Shown here: piece after piece, positions 1 to 5,689 of the stretch
Numbering within the stretch: the stretch's first letter is position 1
Layout: each line of letters begins with the position of its first letter
NCBI GenBank assembly: GCA_964537505.1
Contig: CAZICK010000138.1
Span: forward strand, 1 to 5,768
Source of the DNA: DAINBT01 sp036732785
GTDB lineage: Bacteria; Planctomycetota; Phycisphaerae; Sedimentisphaerales; SM23-30
Length of the DNA: 5,768 nucleotides
Direction of reading: 5' to 3'
Program-made: the position numbers and the translations under genes
The notes under the pieces: generated by a model
Told to the model about the DNA's origin: nothing
Database searches by the model: none
What the model saw: only the letters and a program-made list of their open reading frames with translations

Positions 1-1
1 A

Positions 2-82
2 ATAATCAAAAATGGAGTCCAAAAATTGCTTGAAATTCAAGACAGTCGCTACCGGCCAAACAAGATAATCCGCGTGGGCTAA
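2..82 (+). CDS. Probable 3' end of an upstream gene (partial)
   Basis: Reading from base 2 gives 26 uninterrupted codons ending in TAA at 80-82. The last residues read LLEIQDSRYRPNKIIRVG. This mix of charged, aromatic and beta-strand-like residues looks like the natural C-terminus of a soluble protein, whereas the other + frames stop or read poorly; frame 1, for example, stops at 31-33. The repeat-rich non-coding DNA begins straight after the stop, which fits a gene boundary here. I do not recognise the family. Because the gene points the same way as the rhamnosidase, it may belong to the same carbohydrate locus, but the 464-base gap and the promoter at 448-476 argue for separate transcription. 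The open stretch is short, so chance cannot be excluded. Confidence 0.45.
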   Translation: MIKNGVQKLLEIQDSRYRPNKIIRVG

Positions 83-86
83 GAGT

Positions 87-110
87 ACGAACACGGACGA
101 ACACGGACGG
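87..110. repeat. Short tandem repeat, ACGAACACGG x2 plus partial third
   Basis: The 10-mer ACGAACACGG occurs back to back at 87-96 and 97-106 and is followed by ACGG. It lies just after the stop codon of the upstream partial gene and runs into the repeat element at 103-156. No function is evident. Confidence 0.75.
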
Positions 111-156
111 GCAAGGCCATTAATATGTCAGTCGATGCGAGTTTGTGTATGTTGCT
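103..156 (+). repeat. Dispersed repeat, copy A (inverted partner at 5539-5595)
   Basis: This 54-base stretch aligns with the reverse complement of 5539-5595. Hand alignment gives 42 of 54 identical positions and one 3-base gap (ATTAAT against ATTAATAAT). The conserved cores are GACGGGCA, CATTAAT and GTCGATGC. Most differences are transitions, which suggests two diverged copies of one element. The reverse-strand translation of both copies contains a similar ASTxI...LPV peptide, which is a by-product of the shared DNA and not evidence for a gene. Its ends are uncertain. Confidence 0.65.
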
Positions 157-194
157 TTCGTCATCAATTAGGGTGGAATGGCGATGTAGAGATT

Positions 195-232
195 GAGATT
201 GCCGCAGTCGCTTTGCTCCTTCGCAATGACAG
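195..232. repeat. Dispersed intergenic repeat, ATTGCCGC...GCAATGACAG type, copy 1
   Basis: The segment starts GAGATTGCCGC and ends CGCAATGACAG, with ATTGC and GCAAT as complementary ends. It closely resembles the short interspersed repeat whose other strand begins TGTCATTGCGAGGAGCGAAG, which I know from intergenic DNA of many bacterial genomes. A second, shorter copy in the same orientation is at 322-350. It probably has no coding role; a folded RNA or DNA structure is plausible. Confidence 0.75.
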
Positions 233-257
233 TGGTGAGTGGGGCGGTGGAAGATAG

Positions 258-277
258 ACCCCTGCCTTCGCAGGGGT
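258..277. repeat. Perfect 8-bp hairpin with CTTC loop
   Basis: ACCCCTGC (258-265) and GCAGGGGT (270-277) are perfectly complementary around the four-base loop CTTC. The sequence matches the widespread interspersed repeat of the form 'CCCGCCTTCGCGGG..TGACA'. No T-tract follows, so it is not a standard terminator. The right arm forms the start of the 19-bp tandem array at 269-325. Confidence 0.75.
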
Positions 278-325
278 GACAGTTGTTCGCGGGGGTGACA
301 GTTGTTGGCGGGGGTGACAGAGAGA
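269..325. repeat. Tandem array of three 19-bp units
   Basis: Unit 1 (269-287) is CGCAGGGGTGACAGTTGTT. Unit 2 (288-306) differs by one base (CGCGGGGGTGACAGTTGTT). Unit 3 (307-325) keeps GCGGGGGTGACAG and diverges at both ends. The array looks like local duplication of the right arm of the hairpin at 258-277, and it runs directly into copy 2 of the ATTGCC repeat. Confidence 0.85.
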
Positions 326-350
326 TTGCCGCGTTGCGCTGGCAATGACG
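322..350. repeat. Dispersed intergenic repeat, ATTGCC type, copy 2
   Basis: This is a shortened relative of 195-232 in the same orientation: GAGATTGCCGCG at the left and GGCAATGACGG at the right. The core folds as ATTGCC-GCG, loop TTG, CGC, bulged T, GGCAAT, so it has a better stem than copy 1. The two copies bracket the hairpin and the 19-bp array. Confidence 0.7.
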
Positions 351-360
351 GGGTGATCAT

Positions 361-398
361 GCCACCCGACATGCCCACGCAAGCATGTCGGGGGAGGC
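361..398. repeat. Large palindrome/hairpin (10-bp perfect core stem)
   Basis: CCCGACATGC (365-374) pairs perfectly with GCATGTCGGG (383-392) across the loop CCACGCAA. After a small internal loop the stem can extend by GCC (361-363) with GGC (396-398). The nearest T-rich stretch (411-418, with interruption) begins about 13 bases downstream, so this is not a textbook intrinsic terminator. It could still block read-through from the upstream gene or be another dispersed repeat. It lies about 50 bases before the -35 box of the rhamnosidase promoter. Confidence 0.75.
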
Positions 399-447
399 AG
401 CCGGGAATTTTATTTTGCCCTTACGGGTGAGAAAGAAGTCGAAAAAC

Positions 448-476
448 TTGACTTTGCGAGGCAGGTTTGATATTCT
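448..476 (+). promoter_or_regulatory. Sigma70-like promoter for the rhamnosidase/LamG unit
   Basis: TTGACT at 448-453 (5 of 6 matches to TTGACA) is followed by an exact 17-base spacer and TATTCT at 471-476 (4 of 6, with the key TA...T). Transcription would start near 483, giving a leader of about 64 bases before the ATG at 547. The inverted repeat AAGTC (436-440)/GACTT (450-454) overlaps the -35 box and could be an operator. The placement rests on the consensus match only. Confidence 0.6.
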
Positions 477-536
477 GCTGGGAATCGGGTCTGGCGGCCC
501 GGAAAAGCGAAGAAGTCGTGAGTAATACATTTAAGT

Positions 537-540
537 GGAG
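537..540 (+). promoter_or_regulatory. Ribosome binding site that fixes the rhamnosidase start
   Basis: GGAG at 537-540 lies six bases before the ATG at 547. It overlaps the in-frame GTG at 535, which has no comparable site of its own. This argues for ATG 547 as the true start. Confidence 0.7.
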
Positions 541-546
541 AATGAA

Positions 547-3348
547 ATGAAACAGCATATCTTGACCTTATTTGCCAGTTTGTTATTAGTAATTCCCGCC
601 TGTACGTCAACAGGAACCACAGAAATAGCTGTGAATGACCTTCGATGTGAATATCGGACAAATCCGTTAGGCATCGACTGCGGGAACCCACGTCTTAGCT
701 GGGTTCTGGAATCTGACATTCGAGCTCAGGAGCAGTCGGCCTATAGAGTGATTGTCGCAGGTACTCGCGAAAATATCCAGGCAGGTAAAGGCGATCTATG
801 GGACAGCGGCAGGATCGATTCGAATCAGTCCGTAGAGGTGGTTTACCAGGGCCAACCACTTCGGTCGGCAATGCGCTGTTATTGGAAGGTTCGGGTGTGG
901 GACAAAAACGGCAATCCCTCTGATTGGAGCGAATCGGCATGGTGGGAAACGGCTATGCTGGGCGAGAAAGACTGGAAGGGAAAGTGGATCAACGACGGCA
1001 AGATCAGCGCTGAGAAAGATGAAGATTTATACAAGGAAGATCCGGCGCCACTGTTCCGCAGGGAATTTCAACTGTCAAAACCGATTCGGCAGGGGCGATT
1101 GTATATCAGTGGTTTGGGATACTATGAGGCCTTTTTGAATGGTCAGCGTGTAGGCGATCATCTGCTCGATCCAGCATGGACAATGTATTCCAAACGGGTG
1201 TTTTACAGTACTTATGACGTGACGGGTCAACTTCAGAATGGGGATAATTGTGTGGGAGTGACGGTTGGTAATGGCTGGTACAACCCTTTGCCCCTTAAAA
1301 TGTGGGGGTGGTTGAATCTACGTGAGCATTTGCCGATCGGCCGACCGAGATTTATCGCACAATTGGCCGTGGAATATACCGATGGTACAAAAAGCTCGAT
1401 AGTAAGTGACGAAAGCTGGTCTGTCGCAGAAGGGCCAATTCTACGAAACAGTATTTATCTTGGTGAAGTTTATGATGCCCGGCGTGAAATATCCGGCTGG
1501 GATCGATCCGGCTTCGATGATTCAACCTGGTCCAAAGCGGCCCCTGCCAAAGAACCGATCGGCGAACTTCAGGCACAACCTTTACCGCCGGTTCGGATAA
1601 CCACTACGTTGAAGCCGGTGGAAATCACCGAGCCGCAAAATGGGATTTACATTTTTGATATGGGACAGAATTTCAGCGGCCTGGTGAGGTTGAAACTCGA
1701 TGTTCCCAAAGGAGCCGTCATAAATCTGCGATATGGCGAGCTGATCAATAAAGACGGAACGCTTAATCCTATGACCAGCGTCTGCGGTCAGATAAAAGGC
1801 AGGGCCAGAGACGAAGAAGGTAAATTGGTAAATGTCGGGAATCCGGTTCAGCCTTCGGTAGCGTGGCAGGGCGATACCTATATCGCACGAGGCAATGGTG
1901 GCGAGGTCTATACCGGCCGTTTTACCTGGCATGCTTTTCGTTATGTTGAGATGACCGGCTATCCGGGCAAACCATCGCTGGATATGATGGAAGGTTTGCG
2001 GCTGAATACCGACGTCGCGGAGTCGGGGGCGTTTTCATGTTCCAACGAGATGTTCAATGCGATACAAAAGATGTGTCGCTGGACGTTTCTCAGTAATATT
2101 TTCAGTGTACAATCCGATTGTCCCCATCGCGAACGGCTCGGATATGGCGGCGACCTGGTAAACACAAGTGACGTTTTCATGTTAAATTATGACATGGCGA
2201 ATTTTTACGCCAAGGCGGTTCGTGACTGGCAGGATAGTTCCCAGCCGGACGGGATGCTCACGGATACGGCGCCGTTTGTCGGCATTAATTATTGCGGGGT
2301 TGGTTGGGCCATGGCCCATCCGCAACTCCAATTGCAGCTTTACCAATACTACGGCGACAAACGGCTGATGGAACAGCAGTACGAAACCTCGAAACGATGG
2401 TTCGATTTGGTTGCAAGTGAGAATCCGGAACATATTGTGAAAGAAGGGTTGAGCGACCATGAAGGATTGGCCTCTGCCCCGTCGCCTGATATGGTTACGC
2501 CTCTGTATTATCAGAGCGCCCGGATGTTGGCCAAGATGTCCGAACTGCTGGGCCGGGGTCAGGAAGCTCAAAAATATCAGGATTTGGCAAAGGAAATAAA
2601 GAAAGCTTATCTTGATGAGTTCATGGAAACCCAGACAGGGAAATTCGGCCCGGGTACACAAGCGGGCCAATGTTTCGCCTTGTACTCGGATTTAGTGCCC
2701 CAGGACCAGCGCGACAAGGCGTTTAAGTTCCTGCTGGACGATATTCAAATCAAGCATGAGGGACATCTGTCCACGGGCATTTTCGGTACGAAATATATGC
2801 TCGGCCTTCTCTCACAGGAAGGTTACGCGGATGTTGCATATAACATTGTGAATCAAAAGACTTTCCCCGGGTGGGGATATATGCTTGCAAACGGCGCGAC
2901 CACTTTGTGGGAGCATTGGGCATTCAGCGATAATACTTTTTCGCACAACCATCCGATGTTCGGCTCGGTGAGTCAATGGTTTTTCAATTGGCTCGGAGGG
3001 ATTCAGCCTGATCCCGAAGCGGTGGGATTTGATCGCATTATTATCAGGCCCCAGATCGTGAACGATCTTCAATGGGTTAAAAGCTCATATAATTCTGTAC
3101 GCGGACCGATAGTTTCAAACTGGGCCAAAAAGGATGGATATGTCCAACTGGATATGGAAATTCCCGCTAATACCAAAGCCACGGTATATGTTCCGGCCAA
3201 TAGCGTCCGGGATGTGCGGGAAGGACTAAAACGGCCTGCCCCCGCAACCAAAGCGCAGGGTATTAGTGCCCTGGGGCTGGAAGGGAAAACCGCTGTATTT
3301 TCCGTAGGGTCAGGAAAGTACCATTTTGTGTCAAAATTACCACAATAA
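547..3348 (+). CDS. Alpha-L-rhamnosidase, GH78, exported lipoprotein
   Basis: This 933-residue enzyme should hydrolyse terminal alpha-L-rhamnose with inversion. Residues 1-19 are a lipoprotein signal (KQH, hydrophobic core, IPA-C with Cys19), so it is probably membrane-anchored outside the cytoplasm. Domain order follows GH78: Ig/Fn3-like N-terminal domain (about 28-140), carbohydrate-binding-like Bac_rhamnosid_N (about 169-330), beta domain starting near DMGQNFSG (371-378), (alpha/alpha)6 catalytic domain (about 491-827) and C-terminal beta domain (about 828-910). DCPHRERLGYGGD carries Asp524, Glu529 and Asp536, spaced 5 and 7 apart like Asp567, Glu572 and Asp579 of Bacillus GL1 RhaB. Glu789 in TTLWEHW matches the general base Glu841, and SHNHPMFGS (799-807) is also typical. 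Length is normal and no frameshift is seen. The GTG at 535 would add four residues but overlaps the ribosome binding site. Family is near certain; the natural substrate is unknown. Confidence 0.96.
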   Translation: MKQHILTLFASLLLVIPACTSTGTTEIAVNDLRCEYRTNPLGIDCGNPRLSWVLESDIRAQEQSAYRVIVAGTRENIQAGKGDLWDSGRIDSNQSVEVVYQGQPLRSAMRCYWKVRVWDKNGNPSDWSESAWWETAMLGEKDWKGKWINDGKISAEKDEDLYKEDPAPLFRREFQLSKPIRQGRLYISGLGYYEAFLNGQRVGDHLLDPAWTMYSKRVFYSTYDVTGQLQNGDNCVGVTVGNGWYNPLPLKMWGWLNLREHLPIGRPRFIAQLAVEYTDGTKSSIVSDESWSVAEGPILRNSIYLGEVYDARREISGWDRSGFDDSTWSKAAPAKEPIGELQAQPLPPVRITTTLKPVEITEPQNGIYIFDMGQNFSGLVRLKLDVPKGAVINLRYGELINKDGTLNPMTSVCGQIKGRARDEEGKLVNVGNPVQPSVAWQGDTYIARGNGGEVYTGRFTWHAFRYVEMTGYPGKPSLDMMEGLRLNTDVAESGAFSCSNEMFNAIQKMCRWTFLSNIFSVQSDCPHRERLGYGGDLVNTSDVFMLNYDMANFYAKAVRDWQDSSQPDGMLTDTAPFVGINYCGVGWAMAHPQLQLQLYQYYGDKRLMEQQYETSKRWFDLVASENPEHIVKEGLSDHEGLASAPSPDMVTPLYYQSARMLAKMSELLGRGQEAQKYQDLAKEIKKAYLDEFMETQTGKFGPGTQAGQCFALYSDLVPQDQRDKAFKFLLDDIQIKHEGHLSTGIFGTKYMLGLLSQEGYADVAYNIVNQKTFPGWGYMLANGATTLWEHWAFSDNTFSHNHPMFGSVSQWFFNWLGGIQPDPEAVGFDRIIIRPQIVNDLQWVKSSYNSVRGPIVSNWAKKDGYVQLDMEIPANTKATVYVPANSVRDVREGLKRPAPATKAQGISALGLEGKTAVFSVGSGKYHFVSKLPQ

Positions 3349-3364
3349 ATCGTAAGTTAAGGAC

Positions 3365-3370
3365 AGGTGA
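3365..3370 (+). promoter_or_regulatory. Ribosome binding site of the LamG gene
   Basis: AGGTGA lies six bases before the ATG at 3377, inside the 28-base gap after the rhamnosidase stop. There is no room for a separate promoter with terminator here, which supports co-transcription. Confidence 0.7.
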
Positions 3371-3376
3371 AGCGAT

Positions 3377-5500
3377 ATGGGAAAAAGCAAGGTACTTCAA
3401 TACGTACTGGTGATGATTTTATTGTTTCCCGCTATATTGGCTGCGTCCGACGATGGGCTGGCGTCATGGTGGAAGTTCGATGAGGCTGATGGAAAGGTGA
3501 GCATGGAGAGCGTTGGCAAGGCACAGGACGAGATATACGGTCGGATTAAATATGTATCGGGAGTATCAGGGACGGCACTTCGACTTGACGGATTTCGGAC
3601 GTATATTAAACATAGCGCAAAAGACTCGCCATGTATATCGGGCGTGTTTTCAGTTGAGGCGTGGGTGGCGATTGGAGCATACCCCTGGTTTTTGGGGCCG
3701 ATTGTGGATCACCGGGACCAGTGCGGCAAAGGTTATATCTTTGGGATGGACAAGGAAGGCCATTTTGGCTTTAGCCTGGCGGCAGGTGGCAAGTGGCAAA
3801 GGGCCTTTTCCAAAAATACAGTGCCACTACGGAGGTGGACGCATCTTGTCGGGGTGTACGATCCGCAAAAAGGGATTACGCTGTATCGAGACGGCGAGGC
3901 ACAAAGCGATCATACGGTCGAGGGGGCCTTCGAGCCGGCAAAGGACAAGGATATGTTTATTGGGAGAAATTACATTCAGGAGCCTTGGCCGGACTATCAA
4001 TATACGACAGAAGGATATTATTCATTTCTCGATGGGATCATCGATGAATTGAAAATTTATCGGCGAGCGTTAACAGCACAGGAGATCGAAACAGCCTATA
4101 AGGCAAATCAGACAATGGCAAAGCCGGACCTTGAAGAACGCGCCTTTCCAGCAGTCCATAAAGATTGCGGTCCGTTTGGGGCATATTATACGAAGCTGGA
4201 CTATTACGATGAGTGGGACGCCCTGTGGCGGGTCAGCGATGTTGCTGATGTGATTTTGCAATTCGATCAGATGAATGGCAAGCTGGTATTCTGGCGGGGA
4301 ACGGGCTTTGTACCATGTTGGGTGACGGAGAACGGTATCTGGCTGACCCATGAGTGGCTGGAAACGTGGGGCTCGGATGTGAGCAGTTGCGCCGAGCCAC
4401 TGATGGATCGGCAGTGTCGCTTTTCACATGTGCGGATTTTGGAAAGCCACGATGCGCGGGCCGTGGTTCATTGGCGGTATCCACTGGTCGATGCGGATTA
4501 TAAATTTGTTGCGGTAAGCGATGACGGACGAGGGGAATGGTGCGATGAGTTTTATACTATTTATCCGGATGGGGTTGGGATTCGCAAAATGATGCTGCAT
4601 TACTCGAATCCACCCAGACCGCATGACTGGGCCGAGCAAATTGTGGTTCTGCCGCCTGGTCAACATCCAAAAGAGGTGATCGCAGCTCCGGAGGTTACAC
4701 TGATCAACATGGAAGGGCAGGAACATAATTATACCTGGGATGACGATCTGCCGTTGAAATTTACTGAGCCGAATGGGGCCAATATCGAGATCATAAATCT
4801 GAAATCGAAATACCGTCCTTTTTTGATTGTTTCGCCTGAACCGTTTCAAACGGTTGAGATGAAAGCAAAGTCGCCTTTTTTTCGCAGCTACAGCGCCAAA
4901 CAGGCCAGTACAAGGTATCGACCGGAATCAGTGCCAAGCGTTTATGGGTGGTGGAATCACTGGCCTATTGCCCAGGTTCCCGGTGACGGACGGTGGGTGG
5001 TGACGCTGGACCGGGCAAGTCATTTCAATCTGACAACGTTTGTGCAATGGAAAGATTATGAGTTGACGGAGAGAACCCGGACACGAATTATGCTAAACGG
5101 CCTGACGGGAAAACGGGGGGCAGACCTGGCGGAGCTTGCTAAATCGTGGCTGCAGGCGCCGGCATTGGAGCTTGCCTGTGACGGTTACCGGAATATGGGA
5201 TATGATCAGTCCGAGATGGCTTATGTTTTGCGATGTGATCGCACCGACCAGCCGATGCCGCTGCAACTGCAACTGGCTGCCGGCGATGATAACCCACTGG
5301 TCAACCCAGCCTTTTTGATTAAGCAATGGGGCATGGCCGATGCCAGGGTGGTTCTGGACGGCAAACCGCTCAAACGTGGAAATGATTGCCGTATCGGACA
5401 TGTTTCCACGCTCCAGGGCGTCAACCTGGTCATCTGGCTGAGGATGCAGACAACCAGGCCGGTCAGCCTGACAATTCAGCCTGTGCAGACGCCGGAATGA
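3377..5500 (+). CDS. Secreted LamG-domain protein with uncharacterised C-terminal module; possible polysaccharide-active enzyme
   Basis: The 707-residue product has a cleavable signal peptide (hydrophobic 6-21, cleavage near Ala22/Ala23). Residues about 26-242 form a LamG/concanavalin-A-like jellyroll (PF13385 type): it opens with GLASWWKFDE and closes with IDELKIYRRALTAQEIE (222-238), so carbohydrate binding is likely. Residues about 266-700 form a second module that I cannot assign firmly. It is rich in Trp and Tyr, with conserved-looking blocks FWRGTGFVPCWVTENGIW (near 305-322), CAEPLMDRQCRFSHVRILES (338-357), VVHWRYPL (363-370), GEWCDEFYTIYPDGVGIRKM (386-405) and a WWNHWP motif. I recall similar proteins from Planctomycetota and other polysaccharide degraders. 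Pairing with a GH78 suggests a rhamnose-containing substrate. A lyase related to ulvan-lyase families is possible but unproven. His325, His351, His365, Arg367, Tyr368 and Tyr393 are candidate active-site residues. Confidence 0.9.
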   Translation: MGKSKVLQYVLVMILLFPAILAASDDGLASWWKFDEADGKVSMESVGKAQDEIYGRIKYVSGVSGTALRLDGFRTYIKHSAKDSPCISGVFSVEAWVAIGAYPWFLGPIVDHRDQCGKGYIFGMDKEGHFGFSLAAGGKWQRAFSKNTVPLRRWTHLVGVYDPQKGITLYRDGEAQSDHTVEGAFEPAKDKDMFIGRNYIQEPWPDYQYTTEGYYSFLDGIIDELKIYRRALTAQEIETAYKANQTMAKPDLEERAFPAVHKDCGPFGAYYTKLDYYDEWDALWRVSDVADVILQFDQMNGKLVFWRGTGFVPCWVTENGIWLTHEWLETWGSDVSSCAEPLMDRQCRFSHVRILESHDARAVVHWRYPLVDADYKFVAVSDDGRGEWCDEFYTIYPDGVGIRKMMLHYSNPPRPHDWAEQIVVLPPGQHPKEVIAAPEVTLINMEGQEHNYTWDDDLPLKFTEPNGANIEIINLKSKYRPFLIVSPEPFQTVEMKAKSPFFRSYSAKQASTRYRPESVPSVYGWWNHWPIAQVPGDGRWVVTLDRASHFNLTTFVQWKDYELTERTRTRIMLNGLTGKRGADLAELAKSWLQAPALELACDGYRNMGYDQSEMAYVLRCDRTDQPMPLQLQLAAGDDNPLVNPAFLIKQWGMADARVVLDGKPLKRGNDCRIGHVSTLQGVNLVIWLRMQTTRPVSLTIQPVQTPE

Positions 5501-5524
5501 AATGCGGCGTTTACGTCATAAAAT

Positions 5525-5550
5525 GCGTGTTTAGCCGTAGCGGCTTACGC
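5525..5550 (+). repeat. Hairpin in the 3' untranslated region
   Basis: AGCCG (5533-5537) pairs with CGGCT (5541-5545) around TAG. Outside it GCGT (5525-5528) can pair with ACGC (5547-5550) across an uneven internal loop. It starts 25 bases after the LamG stop codon. No T-run follows directly, so I do not call it an intrinsic terminator, although it could protect the mRNA 3' end. Its right half belongs to repeat copy B. Confidence 0.5.
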
Positions 5551-5595
5551 GAACCGGCATCGACCGGCATATTATTAATGCCCCTGCCCGTCTGT
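5539..5595 (-). repeat. Dispersed repeat, copy B (inverted partner of 103-156)
   Basis: The reverse complement aligns with 103-156 at 42 of 54 positions, with three extra bases (ATT at 5571-5573 on the + strand). It also contains ACCGGCAT twice with a 10-base period (5553-5560 and 5563-5570). Copies A and B bracket the two-gene unit in opposite orientation. The element resembles the short STGILPV-encoding interspersed repeats I know from planctomycete intergenic DNA; that link is from memory and is tentative. Confidence 0.65.
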
Positions 5596-5638
5596 TTTCT
5601 AATTTTTCTCGGATTTTGGCGATTTTTCTTTTGATATG

Positions 5639-5686
5639 GTAGCACGAATTTGATATTGTTATATAGCGTAGCACGATTTTATAATT
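5639..5686. repeat. Paired direct repeat around a promoter, GTAGCACGA x2
   Basis: GTAGCACGA occurs exactly at 5639-5647 and 5668-5676, a 29-base period or close to three helical turns. The next ten bases are also related, giving 15 of 19 matches overall. The second copy abuts the TATAAT at 5680-5685. The arrangement suits a regulator that binds two half-sites on one face of DNA, but no regulator gene is visible in the window. Confidence 0.5.
5656..5685 (+). promoter_or_regulatory. Possible sigma70-like promoter for a downstream gene
   Basis: TTGTTA (5656-5661, 4 of 6) is followed by an 18-base spacer and a perfect TATAAT at 5680-5685, in a stretch with only 17 G/C in 60 bases (5641-5700). 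Transcription would start around 5692, which is at the first candidate ATG (5690). If the promoter is real, the downstream start is either leaderless or a later ATG. AT-rich DNA produces such matches by chance, so confidence is modest. Confidence 0.4.
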
Positions 5687-5689
5687 ATT

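Noticed and set aside
269..325. CRISPR-like array
   Set aside because: The 19-bp units are contiguous with no unique spacers, so this is a plain tandem repeat.
79..382. Minus-strand open frames across the repeat block
   Set aside because: The translations (with peptides such as VTPAKAGVY and CHCEGAKRLRQ) are the usual by-products of interspersed repeats, with no ribosome binding site or protein-like composition.
535..546. GTG at 535 as the rhamnosidase start
   Set aside because: It overlaps the GGAG ribosome binding site that is well placed for ATG 547, and the lipoprotein signal begins naturally at MKQH.
2182..2670. Long minus-strand open frame (162 codons) inside the rhamnosidase gene
   Set aside because: It is antisense to the conserved GH78 catalytic domain, and its translation resembles no family I know.
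103..5595. Composite transposon bounded by the inverted repeats
   Set aside because: There is no transposase in the window, the copies have diverged to roughly 78% identity, and no target duplication was found at the ends.
5525..5600. Intrinsic terminator after the LamG gene
   Set aside because: The hairpin at 5525-5550 is followed by ACCGG-rich DNA and not by a T-run; the T-rich stretch at 5595-5632 has no GC-rich stem directly before it.
5386..5634. Plus-strand open frame overlapping the LamG 3' end
   Set aside because: It lies largely in another frame of the LamG gene and in repeat copy B; its PASTGIL-type peptide comes from the repeat.
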